Positions 42,660 through 55,516 of a stretch of 64,000 nucleotides of DNA are shown here, in pieces (the stretch's first letter is position 1; each line of letters starts with the position of its first letter). Position numbers and translations under genes: made by a program. The stretch comes from Acanthochlamys bracteata (lineage: Eukaryota > Streptophyta > Magnoliopsida > Pandanales > Velloziaceae), in NCBI GenBank assembly GCA_019914995.1, contig CM034136.1, positions 7,907,054 to 7,971,053 of the forward strand. Direction: 5' to 3'. Below the pieces are notes generated by a model, which made no database searches, was not told where the DNA came from, and saw only the letters and a program-made list of their open reading frames with translations.

Positions 42660-44155
42660 ATCAAATTTATGTAGAAAAAAATAAATAAAATTTTACAAAA
42701 ATAAAGACTAGCATTAAAAGAATTACTAAATTAAAATAATTATAAATTTTTATATTGCATTTTAAATGAGAATTTTTGTTAAAATGATTTACTTCTATCT
42801 CTCACATTTGATATTAAAAGTGATGTGAATGATCTTATCATATTTTAAGTAATTGACTCTCATCCATATATATATATAGTGCTTCAAAGAGATTTTTAAA
42901 ATTTTAAATTGTTGTTCTTCTATTTTTCAAGAGATACTTCAAAGTTATTAACTTTTGGCTTTCCAATTTTTTAGGTGTTGATTTATTTTTCTTGATTTTT
43001 GACATTTCAATATGAATTCATATTTAATTTATTATATTTTAATTAACCACTAATTTATATAGTAGTTTTATAATTTTTAATAAATTTTCTACTTAAAGAT
43101 ATTTTGTAAATTGTAATATAAAAATAACAAAAAATCGATATTTGTGTGTCAAAATTCGATGATAATAAAAATATGTACGGTTGAAAAGAACAGAGCTAGT
43201 ATGCATGTTAGCTGACTTCTGTTATCTCATGCCGTTGTCTATTTTTTTTCAGTTTCATTATTATCTTAAAGTGATTCTTTTCGGTTTTCTTGTAACTATA
43301 ATCACATCCAATACTGTTCTCTTTTATGATTCCATACAAAGATTTACAAAATAAAAAGTTGTCAATGATTACCATCTTAATTAAGGCATTCGTAGATTTT
43401 TTTGATAGAAATTTTGAGCATATTAATGTTCTCACTAGAAACAACCTCCTATCCAAATCACATGCATAGTTTATATCAATAAATATTTTGACAACAAAGT
43501 TAGATCCTCTATAATACAATATAGCAATAAAGGTTCTTTGACATGTCGAAGAATCATTTTCACCGTCTTTCAATGCTCAATGCCAGAATATATCATGAAT
43601 CTAAATACCACTTTCACTATATATATAATGTCAAGCCGAACGACAAACAATACGAGAATTAAGACAAAAAGCAAGACAAAAAGCAAGACAAGCTATTTAC
43701 GTGAAAAAACAAAAAAAATTAAGAAAAAACCAAATAGCATTAAAGAAAATTATTAAACCAAAGTAATTATAAATTCTTATGTTACACTTTAAATTGGAAC
43801 TCTCGATAGAATGTTTTGCTTATATTTTTTATACTTGAGTTGTGATTGTGTAAATGATCTTAATTATATTTCAAGTAAATACCTCTCATCTATATATATA
43901 GTATCTCAAGAAGACTTTTGAACTTTCAAACGGTTATATTTCCATCTTCTCATTAATTGTCCAAATTATTTGATTTTCTATCTTCCTAAAAATGATTCAA
44001 AGTTTTTGTCAGTTAACTTTCTAATATTTTGGATGATGATTCATTTTTCTTAATATTTAATATTTCAATATGAATGCACATTTAATTTGTTAATTTCTAA
44101 TAAAACACTAAATTATATAGTGATCTTATAATTTTTAACAAAAAGTTTGCTATAT
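42660..44155 (-). mobile_element. Decayed LTR (copia-type) retrotransposon remnant
   Basis: Two diverged AT-rich copies in the same orientation (42660-43095 and 43690-44155) share ordered words such as TTTCAATATGAATNCA, ATAATTTTTAA and a TATATATATA core, as expected of old LTRs. Between them the minus strand near 43440-43500 reads FIDINYACDLDRR, resembling the copia RNase H motif (YVDADYAGDLDRR). Most of the internal region is gone. Confidence 0.5.
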
Positions 44156-44763
44156 TCATCTGATAAATGTAGAAACCCGTATAAAGATCCATTACTTCGA
44201 ACCATAGACTAGTAGGTAACGACTATTCTCAAATTTTTTTATAAAAATAAAAAAAAAAAAAAAATAAAAACCACTTCTACACATTCAGGAAAGATGAACG
44301 AATAGAAGAACTGGACTGATTTGCCCCGTTTCCTTCTCAATCCATTGACTTGCCACTTGAAGGCTCTTGGTGGAGCCCACATCTAGCTGCAATTGAATTG
44401 AGAAAGATCGCCGGGATGCATTCCAGCATTCAAAAATAAATAAATAAATAAATAAACAACACGCACACACACACAAACCCATTATATCCCATAACAGTCT
44501 GCAAAAATTCAACTTTAATATATTTGCTGCTCTTACATACCTATTATTAACAAAAAATAACCCATATGCTATATTCCTGAGACAACTTCCAACTCAGAAA
44601 TTTTTACATAACAAGAAACCCAAATATGAAACTACAGCAGCCAGATTTTCAGCCCCGATCAACCTAATGTGACATACTTTCAAAATTTTGATGAAAAGAA
44701 AACAAATTATCTAATCAACATAAGAGTAAATAGTACGAGGATCTCTCTCCAAGCTAAACTTTC

Positions 44764-47700
44764 CTAGTGGCGCTTCATTTCGCGGAAGATATTTGTCACA
44801 TTTGGAGATAGCCTTGGTAGGAACTTGAACAACTGCAAAACAGAAGATTATATGATAGTTGTTGTCTTGGTGTGCAGGATGCAAGTAGCTTTAACTTGCA
44901 ACCAAGTAGGCAAAAGATCAGTAAATCCTGGAAAGAGATAATATCATGAAAGATAAATGAAAATGACTAACACAAAATCCGAAACAACCCTATTAGAAAA
45001 CCTCAAGTTAATCAGGAGACCTATAATATGTTTTAAACCCAACCACTTTGATCTAAACCATCTCTATCGTTAAACAGCAATCAAATATAACAGGTGCTAT
45101 ACATTCTTGACATCCCAAGCTATTTATATATGTTTTTGGTACTAGACTAGAGGCAGATTTGTAGAAGTTCCGAAATCTCGGTATGCAGACTGCATATTCA
45201 TATTTATGTTTGCTTGATGCGTGTAAGTTGGGAAGCCTACCCAAAGCTTTACGCAAGCATCTATAACAACTGGAAAACTGCAAACGAAAATGGTTATTGC
45301 AGCTTGGTCAACCTCAAGTCCATATCGCTCAAGAATAATCTCTATTAGAACTTTCCATCCTGACTCAGAGTGATACCTGCAAGTTGCATTCACAACTATG
45401 TCAATGCGAGGATAATTCATGTTACCACTGTGTAAATTCCTTCACAACCAGAAACCTCTACTTATTTCTTATGCACGTTAGAAAAAGAACCTTGTCCAAA
45501 TAATGGGCAAGGATAGTATTTGTACAGGACTTACATTTTCAGAGGAAAATGAGAGTAGATATAGCAAAGTAACCATACCCCAAAAAAATGTCGGTAACCA
45601 AAATGATAAGAAATGCCTTCCCAGTATCTGAGATGTTATTAAGCAGTTTATATCCAGTAAACTTTAGTAAAGCCACCTGGGAATGCAAAAAGATGGTTAA
45701 TTTGGAGGATTATCAGTTGGAAGTCGATCACTACGAACTATGGTGCTACAATGCAAACAAGATGCAACTAGTACATTCATTTTCTGAGAAGTTGGTATCT
45801 AGTAAATTCATGCTTAGGACTGAGGTATATGCATCACCAACATTCACTGCAACAAAAATTTGCTCAAAATAGATGTCCAGCATGTACAAATTATAACTGC
45901 TCATGGACATTATGTTTGGTTCGATACCATACTAAAAGGAAAAAAGTGGTTTTTCTGGTGGTTAGAAGTAATAAAAGTTGTGGTCACAAACTTGCAGAGC
46001 CAACAACTGTCTCTTCTTATGATCACAACTTCAGATAGAATCCAGAAAATAAATAGGGCATGCTACATGTCTTACACCTTCACTAGCATGTTTCATAGAA
46101 AAGCAACCACGTACACAAATATTCGCAGTGCAGAACATCTTTTGGGAGGCCAAAGTTCATGTTAAAAGAACATCATTGGGAGTCGAATGATGTATTATTG
46201 AAGGTACAACACCGGGATCACATTTTCCAAGCAAAGAACAGCCATAAAAGACACCAACTACAGTCGAAATGGACCAAATTTAGTTCTCATGGTAGGTTTC
46301 AGAGTCTATGTCTGCATCTCGAACTTTCCTCGAATTATTATTGATAAACAAGGTAGCCAATATTAAGCTAGCACGCCAAGCACCTTTGAAGTACATATTG
46401 GGAAAATATTTCATAGTTCCAAGTTGCTCTTTCTTGCATATTCAAGAATAGAAAAGGCAGGAAGATAACAAGATATTAGAAGGCATACTCACTTTGCTCT
46501 TATTCAGGTATATGATGAGAAACAAAGTTATTCCATAAACCATATCCGACCATATATTTGCAAAAGCTTTTCGGTTCTCTAACCTCCACTCTTCTCTTAA
46601 TTCTATCCTGATGGAGAAGACAGCACGCATAACATAAATAAAGGAGAAACCCAGAATAAGTTGATACCCAGCATTTCAGAGTAGAGTAGACATGTCCCTC
46701 AAATCACTACCAATTAGAACTTCATAAGAAGGAAGTAGGTATGACATATCTTACGCTTTATGCCGCAGCTCCAACCACAACTCCTCATCAGATAGTGGAG
46801 GAGATTTACCAATCTCAACTTCAAACCGAAACCTAGCCCTTTCAACTTTTAGAGTCTTTATCATCTCAAGCTTTTGATGCCTTCTTACATCTAATAACTC
46901 AGCAGCCAGAGGCACAGTCTTTACATACCTGCACTAAAGCCCTAAATTATGGAATTGCAGAATAGCATCAGCTAGTGGCTTGCCTACAAACTAAAAAAAA
47001 CACATTCTACCAGCGAAAGTAGGACCACCCTTCCACTTTCAGGGTGAATATCATGAAAGTAATATTGGTATATATAAATCAAATTTCAGTACCTGTCCAA
47101 AAATGGCATTAAAAGATAGTCATGAACCAGAAAGTTCAATGTCCAGGGAACAAGGATTAAGATAGCAATGAACTTTCCCTGAAGATGCAAAAGAAAAATT
47201 ATCTATTAGGATGTGCTCCAAAAGCTTGACTGGATGCAATTAAATGTCAAGCAACCCAACTCCAGAATTGCAATCAATATCCAATAACATTGAACAAAAG
47301 AAGAAGGAGAAAGTAAGTGTGAGCAGCAGGACATACAGAGGTTGCAGAAGCATAGTTGAAGACTCTATCCTCAAATAAGATGTTATCATCTTCCACATTA
47401 GCATTGTAACTGGCATCACTCTTTCCAGTCACCAGACTCCTGATGACTTCAACAATGCCTTTTTCACGCTGAATTTCGTCGGGATTGTCAGGAATATTCT
47501 GACTAGATGAGGAATCATTTTGCTGTTGTCCCCATTCTTCCCAGGTGGAAGACAAAGATGAAGCATCAGTACCTCCGTCTCCATGAAGCCAGTCCTCCCA
47601 GGCGCGGCCCTCGGCGTTCCGCGCATCTTCTTGTGCCTCTCGGAGCTCGCTGATGGCCTCGGCCCTGCGCCTCCAAGCTTGGAACTTTGCCTCCTCACCT

Positions 47701-48014
47701 TCTTGTTGGTCGACCTCAGCAGCAAGGTCAAGGTCAGGGTCAGGATCGGTGAAGGATAATGGGTCACCGTAGGTGTAGGTATCGTCGGAAAAGAATTGGT
47801 GCCACCAGCGCCACCAAGCCGACTTATTCCTTCTTCTGCTGCTAGGGGAGGGTAGACTCGGTTTCCTTCTGCGGGTAATATGGAGGGAAATGGGAAAGGT
47901 ATTAGGGGGTGCTGCCGCTGCTGCAATATTAGTGAGTGCGAATAGGGTAGTTGAGGAAAAGGAGGAGGAGCTCCCAGTGATGGCGAGGAGGGGGAGAGCA
48001 GATAAGTTGGTCAT
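44764..48014 (-). CDS. DLDG1: CemA-like plastid envelope protein (DLDG1 family)
   Basis: Nuclear-encoded relative of chloroplast CemA/Ycf10 and cyanobacterial PcxA, linked in Arabidopsis to proton/ion balance across the plastid envelope and to greening. Seven exons in phase: 47337-48014, 47093-47178, 46755-46928, 46493-46607, 45579-45676, 45241-45376, 44764-44832; 451 aa. The N-terminal 45 residues are Ser/Ala/Thr-rich, a plausible transit peptide. An acidic and coiled segment follows (EEAKFQAWRRRAEAISELRE). The CemA domain occupies about 227-451: GKFIAILILVPWTLNFLVHD, ENRKAFANIWSDMVYGITLF, GKAFLIILVTDIFLGYHSES, AAITIFVCSFPVVIDACVKL and the family end LFKFLPRLSPNVTNIFREMK. About four membrane helices are seen. 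It shares a short divergent promoter with endonuclease V. Confidence 0.93.
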
Positions 48015-48480
48015 GAAGCCGCATCTTCAACTCCAACTTTAACTCCGAAGACGATCATCTTCAGCCAACAGCATCTTCCATCGTCTCTTTCTCTCTCCGG
48101 CTTGATTGTGAGGAAGAGTTAATTACTCCTCGCTCCTTCTTTTAACTGCCACTATCACCTCCGGTCTCTCTCGTCGGAAGCGGAAGGAGAGCATGCAGTG
48201 CCGCGTTGTGTTTGTGGATAATGAAATGAAACGATACAGGATACGGTAACCTTCCCAAAAAAGATCAAGTTGACTCACCTTTCAGCCAGGCCCAAAAGGC
48301 CAACTAGATATTTATTTAAAGTATTTATTAAAGCCCATAGTAGGGCCCCTTAATTTTCTGCAAATTGGCCGGGCCGGCGTTCTATTTTCTAGTTTTATTT
48401 TTTGCTTTCTTCTATTGGTCTCCGAAGAGCGGCGCAGGCTGAACGGAGCAATCAAGACAAAATTTTTGATCGACAAGTTT
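48015..48480. promoter_or_regulatory. Divergent promoter DLDG1 / endonuclease V
   Basis: 466 bp between opposed start codons. Contains GGCCCAAAAGGCC (about 48289-48301), AGCCCAT (about 48332) and GGGCCCC (about 48344): several TGGGC/GGGCC site II-type motifs. No clear TATA box was located for either gene. Confidence 0.55.
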
Positions 48481-51439
48481 ATGGATGATGCAAGAAATCG
48501 AGATGATGATGATGATTGTAGTGAAGCAGAAGAAGATCCTTCTCCTCCGCCCCAACAAGATTGGATTCAGTTAGTGCAGTAGTTAATATTAACTTCAATT
48601 TCTTTCTCTTCCCTTGCCTTGTTCTCTGATGGTGTGATAATAACTGCAAGTTCCATCATGGTTTTACTTCTTCTCCTATCAATCAACCAGAGCGCAGGAA
48701 CGCCTCAAGGCCCAGCTCATCCTCCGAGACGATTTCAACTGGCAAATTACCACTTCTACTTCTTCCTCATCTGAAACCATTAATCTTCAGGAGAAGCACA
48801 AGAAGAAGAAACTCCTGTACATTGGCGGCGTCGATCTCAGCTTTTCCAAAAATGATCCTTCTCTTGCTTGCGCCGCCCTCATTGTCCTCGACGCCCAAAC
48901 TCTCCAAGTCGTCTGCGAGCACTTTGATATCGCCAGACTCCATACCCCCTACCTCCCCGGTTTCCTCGCTTTCAGAGAGGTGAGCTCTCTCTACTACCTC
49001 CTCTATTTCCCTTATATGATACTGCATTATTAGTATGCATGCTCTCTCTGCTTTTCAAAAACTTGTATTCGAATTCCCATCTCAGGCTCCCATTATTCTA
49101 GGCCTCTTGAGCAGGATGAAGCAAGCTTCCCCTTCCTTTTACCCACAGGTAACTAATTAAACCAAAGCATCTCTGCCGCACCTGCAGTAGGAAAAGACGA
49201 ACCAACCATGAGACTGGTTTCTTTCTGAAACATCAAACAACCATCTTTCTTACTGTATATGTCTTGTCTTCATCATCAAAGGTACCATGAACTATGCAAT
49301 CATGTTATGTCTTATCAGCTTCTACTATTATGAGAGGTGCCTTACATGCTTTTTGTAAATTGAATCCAACGAACTTGTGGGGTTTCATTTGCACGAAAAT
49401 GGTGGTCGGGGTGTTATATATTAAATTATGCTCTTTGCTCAAGGGTTTTCTATTCATTTTTTACAGTTACTCATGGTTGATGGAAATGGACTACTTCATC
49501 CTCGAGGTACTGTCTAATGATTTTAGTTCTCTGCAATTCTGAATTGACTTATAAACTTATCCAAGAATGGAATTACTATGCATCTTCCAAGAATCAATTG
49601 ATGAATACAAGCATAAATGCTTGTTAATATACCACTTTATGGGGGTTTCTATTTTTCCTTTACTGTATTTGGAATCAATGAATGCTCTATAGGTTTTGGC
49701 TTGGCTTGTCACCTTGGCGTCCTCGCGGATCTTCCTGCAATTGGAATCGGAAAAAATGTAAGTATTGTAGCTATAAGTTCTTGAAGTTTTAGTGAACTGC
49801 AGTAATACGAAGAGCATTTGGTGCATTTGTCAAATAGTATTAGGACAATGAGATTACTTTGCCAATCATCTTCGAAAATTATGAAGCATGACCTCATAAT
49901 GCAGTTAACTACTATTTTCTGCATTTTTTTTCCTTCAGTTGCATCATGTAGATGGCCTTACAGAATCAGGAGTGCGGCAACTTTTAGGACCAAGAGAAAA
50001 CTCAGATCAAGATATCATTTTACTGACTGGGCATTCTGGGCAAGTATGGGGAGCTGTAAGTTCCAGGGCTACACTTATCCCGATTCAGATTTTTTATTGA
50101 CTAGAATCGTCGCTTTGCTATGCTTCATGTGACTTGATCTTAGAAATGCGGATGGACCACCTCTTAACCCAACTATTCTACTTCTAGAACGCTAGTTCCA
50201 TGCTTTCTCTGCTATGCCGATTATCAAGTAATAAATTTGCATCTACACAATCTAAATCTATATTTCATCTTTCTACAGGCAATGCGGTCAGCTCCTGGTT
50301 CATCGAAACCAATTTATGTCTCAGTTGGTCATCGGATATCTCTTGATTCAGCAGTCACAATTGTAAAGGGATGTTGCAAATTTCGTGTGCCTGAACCTGT
50401 GAGACAGGTCAGTTGCACCACATGCACAATTGTATAGATACTTGCAGCTAGATGCAACTGCAGACTGCAGTATGATCATTACTTTGTTAGCATAAAATGT
50501 CGTCATATGTTCCATTTTTCTATCCTGATACCTTTGTTACACTCAGCTAATTCTTTGATCAGCTATAATCATTTACTTGGACATTCTTTCAGGCTGATAT
50601 AAGATCGAAAGTTTTCCTCCAAAGAACAAAGAATGTGAGTTGTGATAATTTGTTATGTAAATTCCTTCTACTGCATTTTCTAAGAAAATTTTGTTTCAAA
50701 CTAGTGTACTCGCTGATGGTGTTGCTTTGCTTAGTACATTGCAAAATTGTCAATGGCACTTCATATATATCAATCCCTGCCGTGTCATCCTATTCTTTTT
50801 TTCTAAATAAATCGTGATTTTGGTTTTTCATGTGTCTGTAGTTGCTTTTCCTTCTTATTAAGCCTTGCTATACTTTATTAGATACGATTTTTTGAGTACT
50901 TCCTCTAGTGGTTCAGGAGACTTAATATAACTTCTTCATGGAAATCTTGGCCACTATGTTAGCAGTTGCACATATATGAGATTTTTGCAGCTCCTCTATT
51001 GACAAATAAATCTGTGAACAGTTTTTGTGGAATTTTTTGAGCAGTCAGCAAGGTAGTGGCTGTTAGTTTGTTGATCACACACCAGTAGAGGTGTTTTGCA
51101 TCTAAAAGAAACTCTAAATATCAATTCCTACAAAATCTCTTTTGGTAAGGAAATGTTAGCAAAAATATGTCACATAGACTGCTCCACCAATTCACAAGAT
51201 ACACTAGAAAATCCACTTATAGTACGATTTTGAACTGTAGTAAAAAACACTGCACGATTAAATTAGCAAGGCTGCTCACTTTTCCCCTCCATGTTTTCTC
51301 TTGAATTTGTTTTTTCCAATGTTGTAACTCTCTATTTAGTGGGAGCAGTGAAATTAGTTATGAATAGTTATAGCATCTATCTGGTGAAGTCTCTAGTCTA
51401 GTACTTATGCTTGTACTGGGTCCTAAATTACAGGATTGA
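48481..51439 (+). CDS. Endonuclease V family protein
   Basis: Cleaves next to deaminated bases (inosine/deoxyinosine); eukaryotic members act mainly on inosine-containing RNA. Exons 48481-48569, 48691-48979, 49086-49148, 49467-49506, 49693-49757, 49939-50055, 50279-50407, 50593-50634 and a two-codon last exon 51434-51439; 279 aa. Motifs: YIGGVDLSFSKND (Asp78), the wedge TPYLPGFLAFRE ending in Glu126, LLMVDGNGLLHPRGFGLACH (Asp152), IGIGKN, and VSVGHRISLDSAV. Asp, Glu and Asp form the metal-binding catalytic set and all are present. The first exon is a short acidic leader. Its donor (CA before GTTAGT) is not optimal but gives the expected DWIQAQERLKAQL junction. The last exon (GAT TGA) is an inference; the internal domain is certain. 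Confidence 0.92.
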
Positions 51440-52479
51440 AGAAGTGACACAGAGACGGGACTTGGCTGATTAAATGCACCAGCAGGTGCTTTATGATTCA
51501 GGAAATGCATGGTTATTGGCTAATGATAGCAGGACATTGGTCAGAGATGTGTGCACTTGAAAGCTCAAAAGCATATACGGGAGAGGAATTAGTTAAGCTA
51601 ACGACAGTTGTCAGAGCCATGAGAGAGTCTTTTCGCATTCATCTTCTATTATCTAGTGACATTGATGCAGATGCATCATCAGGATATCGAGGGTTGAATA
51701 GGGTGAAAGAGGAAGAGTATATATGCTGTCATGTGGACAGGCAGCTCATTGTTCGTTACCTCCTACATTAGAATTACCCTTTTCCATTCATCTGTATGTT
51801 TGCCCCGTTGTACCCACTCTGATATTAAATTGATCTGCTTTTGTGCTTGATTGTGCAGAGGTTTGTGCTTGCTTAGGGAATATGTGGAGTGCTTATAAAA
51901 TAGAATTTTTCTAAAATATAAAATATTTTGAATTTTTTTAAGAAAGCGAGTTTTATTTTTTGTAGTTTAGAGATACACATGAGCCCATTCAAAATGAAAG
52001 TTTTAGTATGAATCCTAACAGTAAATTTATTATAAATGATAAGAAGTTTTGAACAATTTCGCATTAGATAAATTCAAGTATAACGAATGTAGTAATCAAT
52101 AAAATTTCTGTAATAAATAAAATCGGTCGTAGACGGAATAGGAGCAGTGTCTCTAAATATTAGAATAAATTAACTTAAAAGGGTTTTTAGTTTAGATGAA
52201 CTCTCAATGATGGTAAGGTTGAATGTTATACCAATTTATAATTTGTATATGTAGATAGCAGAGAAAAGATATTGCCTAAGAGCTCAATCTTAGAATAAAT
52301 TTTTTATGCGTGATTCGAAAATATGACCAAAACGTATGTGTCAGAAGTCAGCAACAAATGAAACAATAATAGTACAACTAATACTCAAAAAATTAGAAAA
52401 AGAAATATGATGATATTTTAAGTGGTACAGTTATTCTTTTTTATAAACACAACCAATAATATGATCTGTAAAAGGATTC
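51440..52479. other. Endonuclease V 3' region and spacer
   Basis: A 92-codon ORF (51493-51771) lies here but shows no recognisable domain, and its position fits the endonuclease V 3' UTR. The rest is AT-rich. Confidence 0.35.
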
Positions 52480-53045
52480 TTTATAATATATGTAAGGGAA
52501 TCAAAATAACAACAAATTCGCTCTCACAAAGACTACTAGTATAGATAAGATTAAAAATAAGATGTAAAACATGTAAGATAAAGGGTAAGATAAGAATATT
52601 TGAAATGATACCTACAAATTTAGTAATGAGCAATTGAGAACTATCGTTAGTGTGCAAAAATAAAAAATATAATGATAAAGATGTATTGTTAAATAATAAA
52701 AATTAATTTAAAGTAATATGATAAGAAGCAACATATTCCAATATTGAAAAAGAAGACATATTTTGATTTAGAAAAAGCAAATACATAGTAGCCAATATAT
52801 GCAGAGACTATTGTTAAAGCTGAAACTCTAATTGAATAAGATAATACTAAATATCTACAATATCAGAAGAGATCTGTAGCTATTGGTGCACTATGAACAT
52901 GATATATTTTAGGAACTTGAGAGTAATTTGAGGAAGAGCCTTTCGTCTTTCATCGTTTCCAATACTGTATGAGTAAATATGAATTAACAGAAAAACAACT
53001 ATCAATAAAGTGATTTAATTTGTGACAATGAGAATAACAAAATAT
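52480..53045 (-). pseudogene. Decayed Ty1/copia gag-protease remnant
   Basis: On the minus strand SHCHKLNHFIDSCF (about 52995-53040) looks like a CCHC zinc knuckle that lost its first Cys (now Tyr). About 500 bp further along, IIKNPFTDHIIGC (about 52490-52530) resembles the protease-to-integrase start (DSGATDHI). Frames are broken throughout. Confidence 0.35.
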
Positions 53046-53837
53046 CGTACTATTTTTTTTAGATTGACTAGGCTAAATTGAGATAAGTTGGATTTGAACT
53101 GAATGAAGTCGATAATGCAGGTGACGACGATCGAGAACAAAAAAGAGGCTATCAAACAAGAAAAGAAAACTTAACTATGAATAAGAAAAGATTTAAAATT
53201 GATAATAGATTAAGAAAAATACATTGAATTGAAATTTAAGAAAATATTCAATACCGAATGACTCAAATACTAAAAAATGAATTAGAATACAAAAATATAA
53301 TAAAGTTGGTGATAATTATTTTACATTCAATATGTATATGTATATTGCTTATAGTAATTGAATATGTAACAAATTTAATTAATATTAGACTAAAAAAATT
53401 ATTAAATGGGGAAAGTGTAAAAAAAAAAAAAACGTAATCATCAAACTTATATAAAAATCCAAATATAATATAACCATCGGTGCACTATAGGGAGAAGTGT
53501 GCCTTATCAGGATTTCGGCAGTCCGAAGTACCAGGTGCCTTCTATTCTGTTTGTCCTGAATGTATTTACTTGGGGATGCATGGAAAGTGGAGGAACACAG
53601 AATAAATATTTAAATATTTTGTGCCAACTTGTAGTTTCAAACATGTAAGTGATATGTAAAATATATTCTCATCATATCATGCTAACATCCGAGTTCAACC
53701 ATTGGTTCATTATAAGTTCAACTTTGTATAGTCAGACAGGTAACGGGAGCTTACATCGGTGGAGATGCAAGGCGCGAGAAAGAAAGATACACAAACGTGT
53801 GTCTATATATATATAAGAGCTAGCTGACAAACTAGAG

Positions 53838-55442
53838 CTAGCTAATACAAGAAGTCTGCTGGGGTGCACGATTTGCTGCATCGAGGAGTACGGAGGTAGC
53901 AGTACGGCTGTTACGGTCGAGTCCAAGGTCGAGAAGATGTTCATCTATTGAGATGGGGAGGAATACGTGACCGGCTTCCGCCTCAAGAGCGTCCGCTAGT
54001 CGCTTGGCAAGGTGCGCGTAGATCACCCATCCTTTGCCATTGGGGCTAGGCATCGGCATGACATACCCAGCAGTGCTGTCCCAGGGAAAGTGGTATGATC
54101 CAAAAGCCGGTTTCCCCCATCCGAAGTCCATCTTCGTCACCGGGAACCGCTGCCCGGACGACACCACGAGTGCCGGGCCTCCATCCTCCTTATCCGCATC
54201 CTCTGAGTTGCAGTAGATCCTTGCCAGCGCTGGCTCTGGGCGGTGCGTCTCCACCCAGTCGATGAGGTTGAGGAAGTGCTCCTCTGTCAGCGCATCATGC
54301 AGCGTCTCACGTACCACGTTTGCGACCTCCAGTAGTTCCATGCTCTCCAGCTCCTCCAACCCGAGTGCTCCATAAGGGATTGATAGTACATTACCAAAGT
54401 AATTCGCCATCGCCCCATGGCGTAATCTAGAACGGCCATCGACCACGATGCCTAGCCTGCACATTTTCTTGGCCTTGGCATGGAAGGGCTCAGCTACAGC
54501 AGCGGCCCTACCAATGACGCGCCAGAGGTAGGCGCTAAAGGCCTCGAGCTTGGACCTCCTATGTTTTCCAGAGCTTGCCTCTGCCTGCATCAGCTCAATG
54601 TGGTCGCTGCACACATAGTATATGCGGTTGACAGGGGCATCATTTGCATCTTCTGCTGCAGGATTGGAAGGCGGAGGAAGTGAGGAGAGGGTCACATAAA
54701 GACGGTCAAGAGAAGACTGTTGGCTGATGGGACGGCGGGGGCTTAGCAACGACCTCCTAAAGCACGGCAGGATAGAGAGGGGCACGCCTGCTGCGATCTC
54801 TGCCCAGCTAACCAGGAACATGTTGGCAGAGTAGGCATCTGCTATCCGGTGGTCAAAAGTGCACGCCACTACCAGGCCACCGCATTTAAAGTCAGTTGCC
54901 TACATTTTGGGATATTATTAATAATGCACATGACTAAGATCGAAGCAAGCATGTATGACATCTACTTTGCTCAAAAAAATCAAAAGTAGGTAGTAGTTAT
55001 TTTTTACTTGAACGCAGAGAACTCCGTCCTTTTTCTTTGGGACGAGTTTATTCTCCACACTGACGTCGGGGTTGTGAAGATGCAGCTCCCTAATGTTGAT
55101 GTCAGCGTACGCCTCGATGAAGTCCACTCCACGGTTGTTACAGAGCAACTCTGGCTCACCAGCAGAGTTGATGACCACCTCCCCTGCGAAGGGATAGTAT
55201 GTGACAAGCACCTTTCCCAGGGCTGCCTTGAGTTTGTCCTTGTTGATATTGTTATTAATGCTCGCATCAGTGTTCATGTAACAGAAGAAGACGCCAAAGT
55301 CTACGGCTGGAAGCAGCAAATCAAGGTTGGAGAAAGGCAGCCAGTGGTCCTGCACCGGCAGCACGGCAGCCACTCTCTCCGTCTTCTGCACCAACACGGT
55401 GTAGCAGCAATTCTCTGGACTGAGATAGATATTGCCTGCCAT
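53838..55442 (-). CDS. BAHD acyltransferase (coniferyl alcohol acyltransferase/HCT-like)
   Basis: Cytosolic CoA-dependent acyltransferase. Two exons, 55008-55442 and 53838-54899, in phase, 498 aa, somewhat longer than the usual 430-460. The catalytic HxxxD is HRIAD (His162, Asp166) in VACTFDHRIADAYSANMFL, where the residue before the His is Asp rather than the frequent second His; I remember this TFDHRIAD form from coniferyl alcohol acyltransferase-type members. DFGWG is intact at 403-407. PFAGEVVINSAGEPELLCNN is the expected N-terminal lobe motif. The C-terminus has an extra tail of about 40 residues. The acceptor alcohol cannot be read from sequence; the CFAT-like call is by resemblance only. 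A TATAAATA lies 67 bp before the ATG. Confidence 0.9.
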
Positions 55443-55508
55443 ATCAAATTATCTTTCAACTGAGTGCTGCGCTTCTTAATCCGCATATGAGGAAGAACCA
55501 TGGCAACC

Positions 55509-55516
55509 TATTTATA
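55509..55516 (-). promoter_or_regulatory. Probable TATA box of the BAHD gene
   Basis: TATAAATA on the minus strand, 67 bp upstream of the start codon. Confidence 0.55.

Noticed and set aside
43208-43573. 121-codon minus-strand ORF taken as a gene
   Set aside because: Its only recognisable part is a copia RNase H-like scrap; treated as transposon debris.
51493-51771. 92-codon plus-strand ORF downstream of endonuclease V
   Set aside because: No domain and no good upstream splice link; best explained as 3' UTR.
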